In this document: positions 55,154 to 64,000 of the stretch, in pieces
How positions within the stretch are numbered: the stretch's first letter is position 1
How the letters are laid out: the number at the start of each line of letters is the position of its first letter
Assembly (NCBI GenBank): GCA_016748015.1
Contig: JAAOMT010000697.1
Coordinates: forward strand, 1,011,152-1,075,151
From: Geosiphon pyriformis
Lineage: Eukaryota > Glomeromycota > Glomeromycetes > Archaeosporales > Geosiphonaceae
Direction: 5' to 3'
DNA length: 64,000 bases
Notes under the pieces: model-generated
Told to the model about the DNA's origin: nothing
What the model saw: the letters and a program-made list of their open reading frames with translations, nothing else
The model's database searches: none
Position numbers and translations under genes: made by a program

Positions 55154-58100
55154 ATGGAAGAACTTGGAGAGGACCTACTTTTTGACGAGAAAACTACGCA
55201 TATACTGATTCCGGTTAAAGGAATGACGTGTAAATCTTGCGTCAATTCCATTTTAAGCGTAGTTTCGCCATTGTCTGGTGTATCAAGTTGCGAAATAAGT
55301 CTCGAGAAGGAAGAGGCAAACATCATCTATGATCCGACTAAAGTTACAAAGGCTAAAATAATTGAAATCATCGAAGATTGTGGTTTTAACGTTCCGACTG
55401 ACGAAAATATATTGGCATTAGAAAATTCCCTTTTGGCAGAAATACTGTTAGGATCATCAAACGCTCAATCAGTTATTACTTTGCCTGTTAAGGGCATGAC
55501 ATGCATGTCTTGTGTGAATTCGATTACCAATGCATTAAAATTAATAAAAGGGATTCAAAGTGTTGATATCAGCTTAAAAGATGAACAGGCTACAGTTGAA
55601 TTTGATTCCGGAAAATTAACCAAGGAAAAAATTATTGAGGTAATTGAGGACTGTGGATTTGTGGTACCAATTGTGACATCCAAGAAATCCAATGATCTCT
55701 CACAAATCGTCCCCGATACAAATATTTTTGCCAACATCGCTCTCAAGACTCCCCCTTCAAAACAATCTACCTTCCCATTAATATCTGTAAATTCACATTC
55801 ATTCTCATCAGAAAGTATTCGCGTTGCTCAATTGAAAGTACAAGGAATGACTTGCGCTTCCTGTGTAAATAGCATTGAAAGATCTCTCGGCGCATCATCG
55901 GGAATCATTTCGGTTAAAGTTTCATTATTGGCTGAGCGTGCTACCATTGAATATAATTCAGAGATTGTAGATGAAAAACGAATTGAAGAGATGATTAATT
56001 CAATTGGATTTGACGCTTCCCTTATTATTCAGAAACGCCAAGATACTGCCGAATTACGAATATTTGGCTTGTCGAGTGGAGCTTGTCTCAGTACACTTGA
56101 GCAGGAACTTTGTAAATCTCGGGGTGTCCTTAAAGTTTCCATAATTTTGGAGATAGAAAAGGCTCTCATTCAATTTGACAAGGAGATACTTGGCTTACGA
56201 GATATTGTTAATTTAATCAAAGAACTGGGATATCATGCTGTATTATGGGACAATACGCGTAATGCACAGCTTGAATCATTAAATCGAACACGAGAAATTG
56301 GAGAATGGCGAAATTCATTCTTTAGATCACTTGCTTTCGCTTTTCCTGTATTTATTATATGTATGATTTTGCCTGAATTTGAATGGGGCTCAAAACTTGT
56401 TGGAAAAAAGTTATTACCAGGGATTTACAGTGGTGATCTTACTTCTTTAATTTTAACAATTCCTGTCCAATTCGGTGTTGGCAAAAGATTCTACAAGTCT
56501 TCATACAAGGCACTTAAACATGGTACTGCAACAATGGATGTTTTAGTTGCGTTGGGCACATCTTCAGCTTTCTTCTTTTCTTGTTTTGGGATGTTTTATG
56601 CTCTTTTTGATCCGATGCATATAAAACCATCGACATTTTTCGATACTTCCACAATGTTAATAACATTTGTCACACTCGGTAGATATTTAGAAAATGTTGC
56701 AAAAGGAAAAACATCAGCAGCTTTATCCAAATTAATGTCGCTCACTCCGTCGACTACCACCATTATTCACAAAGACCCCAAAATTGGAGAAATTATCAGC
56801 GAGGAAAAAATTTTTACCGAATTAGTTCAAGTTGGTGATATAGCAAAAATTCTACCTGGTGATAAAATACCAGCTGATGGTACTGTAATTTCAGGAGCTT
56901 CAACAATTAATGAGTCCTTAATTACTGGAGAAGTTGAACCAGTCGACAAGCAGCCAGGGGATCCGGTAATTGGTGGAACGGTCAATTGCTTGGGAACATT
57001 TGAAATGCAAGTTACGCGGGCTGGTAATGACACCGCATTGGCACAAATTGTTAAGCTTGTAGAAGAAGCTCAAACCTCGAAAGCACCTATTCAAGAATTC
57101 GCTGATACAGTGGCTGGATATTTTGTCCCAGTTGTTATTACGTTAGCCATTATTACATTTTTCATTTGGATCGTTTTATCACATCTTTTGAATCCAGTCC
57201 CAGAAATATTTCATCATGAGAGCAGTTATTTTGTTGTTTGCCTTAAACTTTGTATTTCGGTCGTTGTAGTTGCATGTCCATGTGCTTTAGGATTAAGTAC
57301 ACCAACAGCTATGATGGTTGGGACGGGAGTTGGTGCTCAAAATGGGATTTTAATTAAAGGAGGTGGTCCACTTGAAGCAGGAAATAAGGTTACGAAAGTA
57401 GTATTTGACAAAACTGGAACGCTCACCAAGGGACAATTACATGTTGTTCAACATGAAATCTTGTCAGATAATTTGAGTTTGAGTGCCGAGAAATTTTTTG
57501 CCATTGTGGGAGCAGCAGAGTCATCAAGTGAACATCCTCTTGGAAGAGCTATCTCACAATTTGGTAAAACTCGATTGGGAATAGAACATTATGATGCTGA
57601 GATTACTGATTTTCATGCAATCCCTGGATCGGGCATAGAGTGTAACGTACTTCACAATGCTTCTTATTCACTCCCTAATGGATCGATAAAATCTATACCA
57701 AAATCATCAACTGCAACCTCATATAATGTTTTAATCGGTAATGCAAGTTTTCTCACAGATCATCATCAAATCGTGATTCCAAAATCGGCAATTGTTATGA
57801 TGGAGGCACAAGAGCAACAAGCTCATACAGCAGTTCTAGTGGCAATAAATAATTCATTTACTGGTCTAATATTCTTATCAGATACCATCAAACCCGAAGC
57901 AAAACTCACTGTCGCCGCTTTACATAATATGGGGATATCTGTGGCGATGGTTACCGGAGATCAAGAACTAACAGCGCGAGCTATTGCAGCAAAATGTGGA
58001 ATTACCGAGATTCATGCTGGGATATCACCAAAAGGTAAAACCAAAATCATAAAATCGCTTCAACGCTCTGGAAATATTGTCGCTATGGTTGGTGATGGTA

Positions 58101-58570
58101 TTAATGATTCGCCAGCATTAGCAGCCGCCAATGTAGGGATCGCGTTATGTAGTGGCACTGATATTGCAATGGAGGCAGCTGATATAATTTTAATGGGTCA
58201 TGATTTGACTGATGTTGTTGCAGCACTCGATCTTTCACGGTCAATCTTTCGACGTATCAAAATGAACTTTATGTGGGCATGTGTCTATAACATCTTGGGA
58301 ATACCTTTAGCCATGGGATTTTTTGTCCCATGGGGTTATCATCTAAATCCAATGGTGGCTGGTGCAGCGATGGCATTCTCAAGTGTGAGTGTTGTATGTT
58401 CAAGTCTAATGTTGAGATTTTGGCAAAAACCTCAATGGATAGATGATGGGAAAAGTGGTGTGGAAAGGGTTAAGTCCAGGGATAATAGTTGGTTCAATGG
58501 GATTGTTCACCGGAACAAGCAGCGTTCAAAACAGGGATATGACCGAGTTCCTATAGGTGAAGATATTTAA
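55154..58570 (+). CDS. CCC2: P1B-type copper-transporting ATPase, 1,138 aa, no introns
   Basis: Exports Cu(I) from the cytosol into the secretory pathway (Ccc2/ATP7 family). Three N-terminal metal-binding domains carry GMTCxxC at residues 23–29, 114–120 and 231–237. A fourth HMA-like fold at about 299–365 has lost CxxC (GLSSGACLSTLE). The membrane part follows (helices from about 388). Actuator: TGE at 591–593. Ion site: CPC at 708–710, with YN 1045–1046 and MxxSS 1073–1077 as expected for Cu. Phosphorylation: DKTGT with Asp752. Nucleotide domain: SEHPLG (His794), and GDGIND 980–985. Length is typical. The start is the ATG just after GCGTCGATAGCATT. All catalytic residues are present, so it is functional by sequence. 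Confidence 0.95.
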   Translation: MEELGEDLLFDEKTTHILIPVKGMTCKSCVNSILSVVSPLSGVSSCEISLEKEEANIIYDPTKVTKAKIIEIIEDCGFNVPTDENILALENSLLAEILLGSSNAQSVITLPVKGMTCMSCVNSITNALKLIKGIQSVDISLKDEQATVEFDSGKLTKEKIIEVIEDCGFVVPIVTSKKSNDLSQIVPDTNIFANIALKTPPSKQSTFPLISVNSHSFSSESIRVAQLKVQGMTCASCVNSIERSLGASSGIISVKVSLLAERATIEYNSEIVDEKRIEEMINSIGFDASLIIQKRQDTAELRIFGLSSGACLSTLEQELCKSRGVLKVSIILEIEKALIQFDKEILGLRDIVNLIKELGYHAVLWDNTRNAQLESLNRTREIGEWRNSFFRSLAFAFPVFIICMILPEFEWGSKLVGKKLLPGIYSGDLTSLILTIPVQFGVGKRFYKSSYKALKHGTATMDVLVALGTSSAFFFSCFGMFYALFDPMHIKPSTFFDTSTMLITFVTLGRYLENVAKGKTSAALSKLMSLTPSTTTIIHKDPKIGEIISEEKIFTELVQVGDIAKILPGDKIPADGTVISGASTINESLITGEVEPVDKQPGDPVIGGTVNCLGTFEMQVTRAGNDTALAQIVKLVEEAQTSKAPIQEFADTVAGYFVPVVITLAIITFFIWIVLSHLLNPVPEIFHHESSYFVVCLKLCISVVVVACPCALGLSTPTAMMVGTGVGAQNGILIKGGGPLEAGNKVTKVVFDKTGTLTKGQLHVVQHEILSDNLSLSAEKFFAIVGAAESSSEHPLGRAISQFGKTRLGIEHYDAEITDFHAIPGSGIECNVLHNASYSLPNGSIKSIPKSSTATSYNVLIGNASFLTDHHQIVIPKSAIVMMEAQEQQAHTAVLVAINNSFTGLIFLSDTIKPEAKLTVAALHNMGISVAMVTGDQELTARAIAAKCGITEIHAGISPKGKTKIIKSLQRSGNIVAMVGDGINDSPALAAANVGIALCSGTDIAMEAADIILMGHDLTDVVAALDLSRSIFRRIKMNFMWACVYNILGIPLAMGFFVPWGYHLNPMVAGAAMAFSSVSVVCSSLMLRFWQKPQWIDDGKSGVERVKSRDNSWFNGIVHRNKQRSKQGYDRVPIGEDI

Positions 58571-59151
58571 TGATAAAAAGGAATATTTTCAAAATGGGTG
58601 TATTTTTACAAGATTTATTTCAAATACGACATAGAAATTTTCCCTATTCTTAAAAGACATGTACATTTGATAATTCAAAGTTTTGGATTAAAATTCACGC
58701 ATTACAATTAAAAAATAAGCTTAAAAAGCATTACTAAAATGATAAATCAGATAATTATTAGTTTTGAGCAAAAAAGATTTATTTTAATTAAAACTCATTT
58801 AAAATATTATTATTTTAATAAATTGTTTAAATTTGATAAATAATTTTTATACATGAATAAATTTTGATTATGATTAATTGTAATATTATTTGCAATTGAA
58901 ACAATTTTTTATTAAATTTACCAATATTTACATTTTAATTATTTCAAAAATTGAATTTATTCAAAAAAAAAAAAATTTTACAACAGTTAAAAAAATGATT
59001 AATGATTAAAAAATAGATCAAATCATGTGAATGGTAGTCTTTTTCATATCATAACTTGATTAAAATTACATTTTAATAAAAATGGGTTTAAAATGATAAA
59101 AACGTTATGTAAATTTAATATTATGCAAAAAAATAATTACATTTAATGAAA

Positions 59152-59152
59152 C

Positions 59153-59198
<46 letters not shown>
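59152..59198 (+). repeat. (ATT)n microsatellite
   Basis: About 15 ATT units. Confidence 0.85.
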
Positions 59199-59200
<2 letters not shown>

Positions 59201-59275
59201 GTTTATTATTAAAACGATCAAGAAAAATGAAATTTCTTTTTTTGGAAGGTTTATCAAAGATTGTGATGTTAAACA

Positions 59276-59300
59276 AGAAAGAAAGAAAGAAAGAAAGAAA
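59276..59300 (+). repeat. (GAAA)n microsatellite
   Basis: Six GAAA units. Confidence 0.8.
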
Positions 59301-61090
59301 ATTCTGAAACTTGTGGTTAATAGTTTTTTGATTGTCAGTATCACTTAAAAAATTGGGAATATAATTATTAAAAATTTTTGGTAGTACCATTTAGTTTTTG
59401 TCAAACTTGAATTTCATAAGATTGGTAATATTTTTAATTTGATTTACAAAACACGTTTCTAAAACTTGATCCGTAAAGGTCAAATAATGACGAAAATGGA
59501 TCTTACTAAATTTGTGATCCCTTTTTTAAACGCCACAATAATGATAAGAAAATAACACAAGAAAGAAATATTTGAAACTTTTTATTTTCAAAGAAAAAAA
59601 CCTAACCTACAAAGAAATCTTAACCCTTTTTTTTTTTTCATTTCTTTTACTTTTGAAATTTCAGTTATTTTTGAAGAAGATTGGACTTTGTTATGGAAAA
59701 ATTTATCTGCAGAATTCCCCAGCGCGGGCCTTGTCCCTAATACATTTGCCTAAAATGCAAAAAAAAAAAATTACTGAAAAAAAGAGCCTTCTCGTACATA
59801 TCGTAGCCCTCCTTCATGTAAAAAACGCACCAGGAATAACCTTTTTACTCAAAGATCATGGTTTTTTTGTTTTTTTTTGAACAATGCACACAAAGTTTTA
59901 AAATATTTAAATGTGTATTAATAATTGTAATTTCTGATGCCGTACAATCATTTTTCCTTTTGATCATCATATGATGAACCCTTTTTTAAATAATTGTGTA
60001 AGCATACTTGGACAATTGCTATGATTCTTACATTCTAGTTTTAGGAGAGAGGAGTTTTGAGCCGAGCCAAATTTGTAATTGAAGAGGATAGGGATAATAA
60101 TAGGAAGAATTCTATTTTTTTTTTATTTTTTTTATTTTTATTTTTTTGAAGGGTTCTTTGATTAATTAAACTAGACACTTCAAGGAAAAACTGTTATTTG
60201 AACTTCTTTGTTTATTTAAATTACGTTTTACGATTCAAAAACTTGTCGGGATTTTCCTTTTTTTCCTTTTTTTTTAATAACGAAGAATTCCGCGCTTTAC
60301 GGTATGACGTTTTGATAAATTATATATTCAACGGTTAAAGGTTAAAAGTTTTTCATTCATAATAAAATGATGTCTTATTTCTTTTTTTTTTTTAAAAAAA
60401 AACCTATTGTTATAGTTTAGTTTAAATTTAATTTTAAATTTAATTTAATCTTTAAAGTTCAAAACAGGCTAATTTGGTTATGTTACTCTAATCAAAATGA
60501 CAAAAATAAGCCATTTAGAATAAATTTAAAATTTTCAAACAATATTAGCCCAGGAAATTCGGAAATTGTAAAGGGAGTAAACGGAAAAAGTTTGTTAAAT
60601 ACTATAGGAGATAGGTTTGATTGGTTCCATTAATAATAATAATAATAATAATGGATTTTTATATGTGTTAAAATAAAAGTTTTTAATTATTTAGTAACAC
60701 CATTCTAGTTTCTTTAAAGTCTTGGAATTAAAAGAATTAATACCAAAAAAAAAATGCTAGAATAATCACAACCACCATCACCATCACCACCCCACCCCAC
60801 CTTCCCTCCCCTCGTTTTCGGTCAGGATAAATTAGGAAATCTTTTTAATAACCAATAAATAATCAGCTTTAAAAAAAAAACAATGAAAAAATTTCATTTT
60901 AGTAACACATAATTTATCAATTTAAAAAACTTCCTTCCCGATTTAGTAATTATTATTGTATATCTTTTGAACACAAAAAACATTATTCCCAAACTCAACA
61001 TATTTGCTCCTGATTAAACCATATTAGCACACATGTTGGAAAAAAGTTCTTAACTACTATTAGTAGCTGTAATAAATATTTAGTTAATAG

Positions 61091-61113
61091 TAGTAATAAT
61101 AATAATAATAATA

Positions 61114-61162
<49 letters not shown>
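61091..61162 (+). repeat. (AAT)n microsatellite with one variant unit
   Basis: About 23 AAT units with a single AGT interruption near 61,116. Confidence 0.85.
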
Positions 61163-61163
<1 letters not shown>

Positions 61164-61846
61164 TGTAAAAGCAACCTTTTTCAGTCTTCATTATTCGAAA
61201 TTTCTTTTTCACCCACACCCACTCCCACTCTAACCCCAGTTTTTACTATTGACAACAACACCCAATTCAACAACTATCATTTTTACCACTTAAACCCGAG
61301 AAAAAAGTATACAAATACACTTTTATCCTTTTTACCTTCTCGCTTCCACTCTTCCTAAAACCCCAATTATTGTACATCTCTTTAAAATCAACCCCCCCTC
61401 CTCCCCTCCCTTCCCCCCCCCTCTCCCTCCCAAAAAACAAAAAACAATACGGTGGTTTTGTTTCTTAAAAAGTGTTTTGTTATCATACTCATCGGTACTT
61501 GTAGGCTGGTGTTGTATCATAGTAATATTAATAGCAGCATTTCCCTCCTCCACTTACCTTTGTAAAAGTTCCCTTTCTTTTAATACTTAAAAGTTTTGGT
61601 TGTTTTTAGTTTTCACTCGTCGTTGTTGACCAACAAAACACGAACACTTGTAAAAAAATTCTTTGTAATCTTTAGTCTCCATAGAGTACATATTTGAACC
61701 AACCAAAAAAATTCCTTGTGGTGACAACACGAAATATCTATAAAAAGACCTCCATATACCAAAAAAAAAAACTCTTCGCTCTTTTAGTTATTACTATAGT
61801 TCGTAACTTTTATCACCTTTCCACAACCACAAAAAAAATCACAAAA

Positions 61847-63309
61847 ATGGGTTGCTGCATGAGTCAAGAGGAAAAAGATGGAAAACGCAAAAATGACGAA
61901 ATTGAGAATCAACTCAGACGCGATAGGCTTTCAATGAGAAATGAAGTAAAAATGCTATTACTTGGTATGGTTGCTTCTTTATAAATTATTAAAAAGAAAA
62001 ACTTAAAATCAGTTCATTCAGTAAAGATAAAACTTTGCTCTAAACTATTCATTTCATTTCTCTTAGGTGCTGGTGAATCTGGCAAATCTACCATTCTAAA
62101 ACAAATGAAATTGATCCATGACGGTGGATATTCACCCGAAGAACGAGAGTCATTCAAAGAAATAATTTTCTCAAACACTGTTCAATCCATGAGAGTCATC
62201 TTAGATGCAATGGACAATATGAGTCTTTCATTAAGAAATGAAAGTAACCAGCGTTATGCAAATATTATAATGAATTTGCCCAATCAAATTGAAGGTGACA
62301 ATCTACCTCCTGATGTGTCGACTGCCATCAAATGTTTATGGGCTGATCAAGCTGTACAGGATTGTTTTAGGCGTTCAAGAGAATATCAACTGAATGATTC
62401 GGCAAAATAGTAAGTTTTCTCAAAGTTTTATTTTTAACTTATTATTACTATTACTATTACTATTATCATTATGTTTATTATGTTTAACAAAATAATCTAA
62501 TGCTTTCCCCTTTCTATCTTCTTTCTCTTTCTAATTATATTCGATTCTCTTTCTTTTTAGTTATTTTGACTCCATAGATAGGATAGCTAGGCCAGAATAC
62601 CTTCCAACTGACCAAGATGTACTGAGATCTCGTGTAAAAACTACTGGTATCACTGAAACAACATTCTTAATCGGAGAATTGACCTATAGAATGTTTGATG
62701 TTGGTGGACAACGATCTGAACGTAAAAAGTGGATTCATTGCTTTGAAAATGTAACTGCCATCGTATTTTTGGTTGCTATTTCAGAATACGATCAACTTTT
62801 ATTAGAAGATGAGACAGTGGTATGTATACTTTACCATCACCATCATCATCATCATCATCATCATCATCACCATCACCATCACTACCACCTATTGTTGTTC
62901 TATCTCTTTTTTTTATCCATAAAATCTCTAAATTTTTCTTAATTCTTTTTTTCAACCTCTTGATTAGAATCGTATGCAAGAAGCTTTAACATTATTCGAT
63001 TCAATCTGCAATTCACGATGGTTCGTGAAAACATCAATCATATTATTCTTGAATAAGATTGATCGTTTCAAGGAGAAACTTCAAATCTCTCCGATGGAGA
63101 AATATTTTCCCGATTTTGAAGGTGGAAGTAATTATGAGGCCGCATGCGAATACATACTGAATCGATTTGTCGCCCTTAATCAATCCGATGTGAAACAAAT
63201 TTATACACACTTCACTTGTGCCACCGATACTCAACAGATCAAATTCGTAATGGCTGCCGTCAATGATATTATTATTCAAACGAATTTAAGAGACTGTGGG
63301 CTACTATAA
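61847..63309 (+). CDS. Heterotrimeric G-protein alpha subunit (group I), four exons, 353 aa
   Basis: Exons: 61,847–61,964; 62,067–62,409; 62,561–62,819; 62,968–63,309; all introns GT–AG, frame exact, 353 aa as in most G-alpha proteins. The N-terminus [10 protein letters not shown] has the myristoylation Gly2 and nearby Cys for palmitoylation. G1 GAGESGKST (40–48), switch I Arg178 with Thr181, G3 DVGGQ (200–204, catalytic Gln204), G4 NKID (269–272) and G5 TCATDT (323–328) are all intact. The C-terminus CGLL keeps the Cys at –4, as in Gi-like proteins. It resembles the GNA-1/FadA group of fungi. It acts at the plasma membrane, coupling receptors to effectors. A long CAT repeat lies in intron 3. 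Isoform number is not determinable here. Confidence 0.95.
62834..62886 (+). repeat. (CAT/CAC)n microsatellite in G-alpha intron 3
   Basis: About 16 CAT/CAC units just after the intron donor (GTATGT at 62,820). Confidence 0.85.
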
Positions 63310-64000
63310 AATAAATCGGGGGAAAAAAAAATCAACTTTCAAAACTCATTTTTGCAATGTATTGGCAAAATGATTCACACAATAACTCTTACTATCATCT
63401 TCATCTTCATTGTCATGAATAGCATCATTAACATCAACATTAACTTTTAAATATCCTTATGTAAACCTAATTATTAAGCAAAAAATTTTGGATTTGGATT
63501 CTCTATCCCATTATACCATCCAAGTCAAGTCTGTATGTAAAGCAAATAATTCTCCTATAAGCCTAAAGTTATTTTAATAGCTTAGTTGTTCTTTTCTAAA
63601 ACAGCAACAACATATTTGTTTTACTCAGTTTCTCCCATTTTTCTTTCCTACTTCTAAAATTTCCTTGAGTTTCGTTGGCTATTAAACCGCGTTTTTCATC
63701 CCCCAAATCAACTTGTTCTCCCATCATCGAAAAATGAATTTTTATAATCTTTATTTTTCTATTTTCCCATTTCCTCATGTTCTCATTTGACATCGGGATT
63801 TCACCAGGATTGATTATGTTTCTCTCTTTATATATATAGATATTATGTATAATCTTCAATCACGACTTCCCGTTTTTTCTTATCATAGACTTTTCCTTAA
63901 TTAAAAATGTCTGATGAGTTCGTGAAAAACAACTGGGGCTAAACTTTTTGAATCAAAAAGCCACCAATCTACCCAATATTTTCGTTTTGTTAAATTCCTT
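63310..64000. other. G-alpha 3' flank
   Basis: AATAAA lies just after the G-alpha stop. No other gene is supported; a short minus ORF at 63,596–63,859 has no recognisable content. Confidence 0.6.

Larger units (their letters stand above)
58571..61846. other. 3.3-kb intergenic region, G-alpha 5' side
   Basis: Low-complexity DNA with several short tandem repeats (59,152, 59,276, 61,091) and pyrimidine-rich stretches near 61,200–61,440. An ORF at 59,572–59,880 is low-complexity and unsupported. The G-alpha promoter is expected near the right end. Confidence 0.65.

Noticed and set aside
55154-55400. Minus-strand ORFs within the copper ATPase
   Set aside because: Shadows of the sense frame; no independent evidence.
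59572-59880. 102-codon ORF upstream of G-alpha
   Set aside because: Phe/Lys-rich low-complexity frame in A/T DNA with poly(T)/poly(A) runs; no motif.
1-64000. tRNA or rRNA genes
   Set aside because: No cloverleaf with B-box pattern or rRNA core was recognised by eye; a tRNA scan would be needed to exclude weak ones.

Overview
The window looks like nuclear DNA of a fungus. It is very AT-rich, has short GT–AG introns of about 60–120 bp, long poly(A)/poly(T) and trinucleotide runs, and dense retrotransposons. The gene set (fungal-type universal stress protein, trimeric purine nucleoside phosphorylase, CCC2-type copper ATPase, group I G-protein alpha subunit) fits an early-diverging fungus. The combination resembles Rhizophagus and other arbuscular mycorrhizal fungi, but that placement is inference, not something the window proves.

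The window has two compartments. Positions 1 to about 50.1 kb are almost entirely decayed retroelements separated by near-pure A/T spacers. From about 50.1 kb to the end lies single-copy gene DNA. The repeat half holds four copies of one APE-type LINE family: LINE-1 (minus, about 10,444–14,190), LINE-2 (plus, about 15,445–23,277), LINE-3 (plus, about 24,476–31,293, with a 52-A tail) and LINE-4 (plus, about 31,655–48,509). The family layout is ORF1 (two RRM-like modules, a CCHC knuckle, coiled coil), then endonuclease, RT, RNase H and a Cys-rich tail. LTR elements interrupt three of the four. Ty3/gypsy element B (minus, 4,902–10,443) sits in LINE-1, and Ty3/gypsy element A1 (plus, 1–4,901) abuts B in the middle of its RT. 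A 1,087-bp LTR-like insertion (12,925–14,011, TSD GCAC) splits LINE-1 ORF1. A solo LTR of family B (21,364–22,336, TSD GTGG) splits LINE-2. A complete but decayed element A2 (33,832–43,863, TSD GCAG) splits LINE-4.

The most interesting content is the unusual architecture of the LTR elements. Both families carry a previously unfamiliar Cys-rich module between protease and reverse transcriptase, then a dUTPase domain and a further conserved module that looks beta-rich. Family A also has a separate ORF3 after integrase, with no membrane features. All retroelement copies carry stops. Many of these, and several lost catalytic Asp codons, are explained by G:C to A:T transitions.

The gene half holds a minus-strand relic resembling the RuvC core of a TnpB/Fanzor nuclease (about 50.26–50.72 kb). 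A tightly divergent pair follows: USP (minus, six exons) and PNP (plus, three exons), 146 bp apart. Next come an intronless 1,138-aa P1B copper ATPase and a four-exon 353-aa G-alpha gene. They show no operon-like link; the divergent USP/PNP pair may share a promoter.
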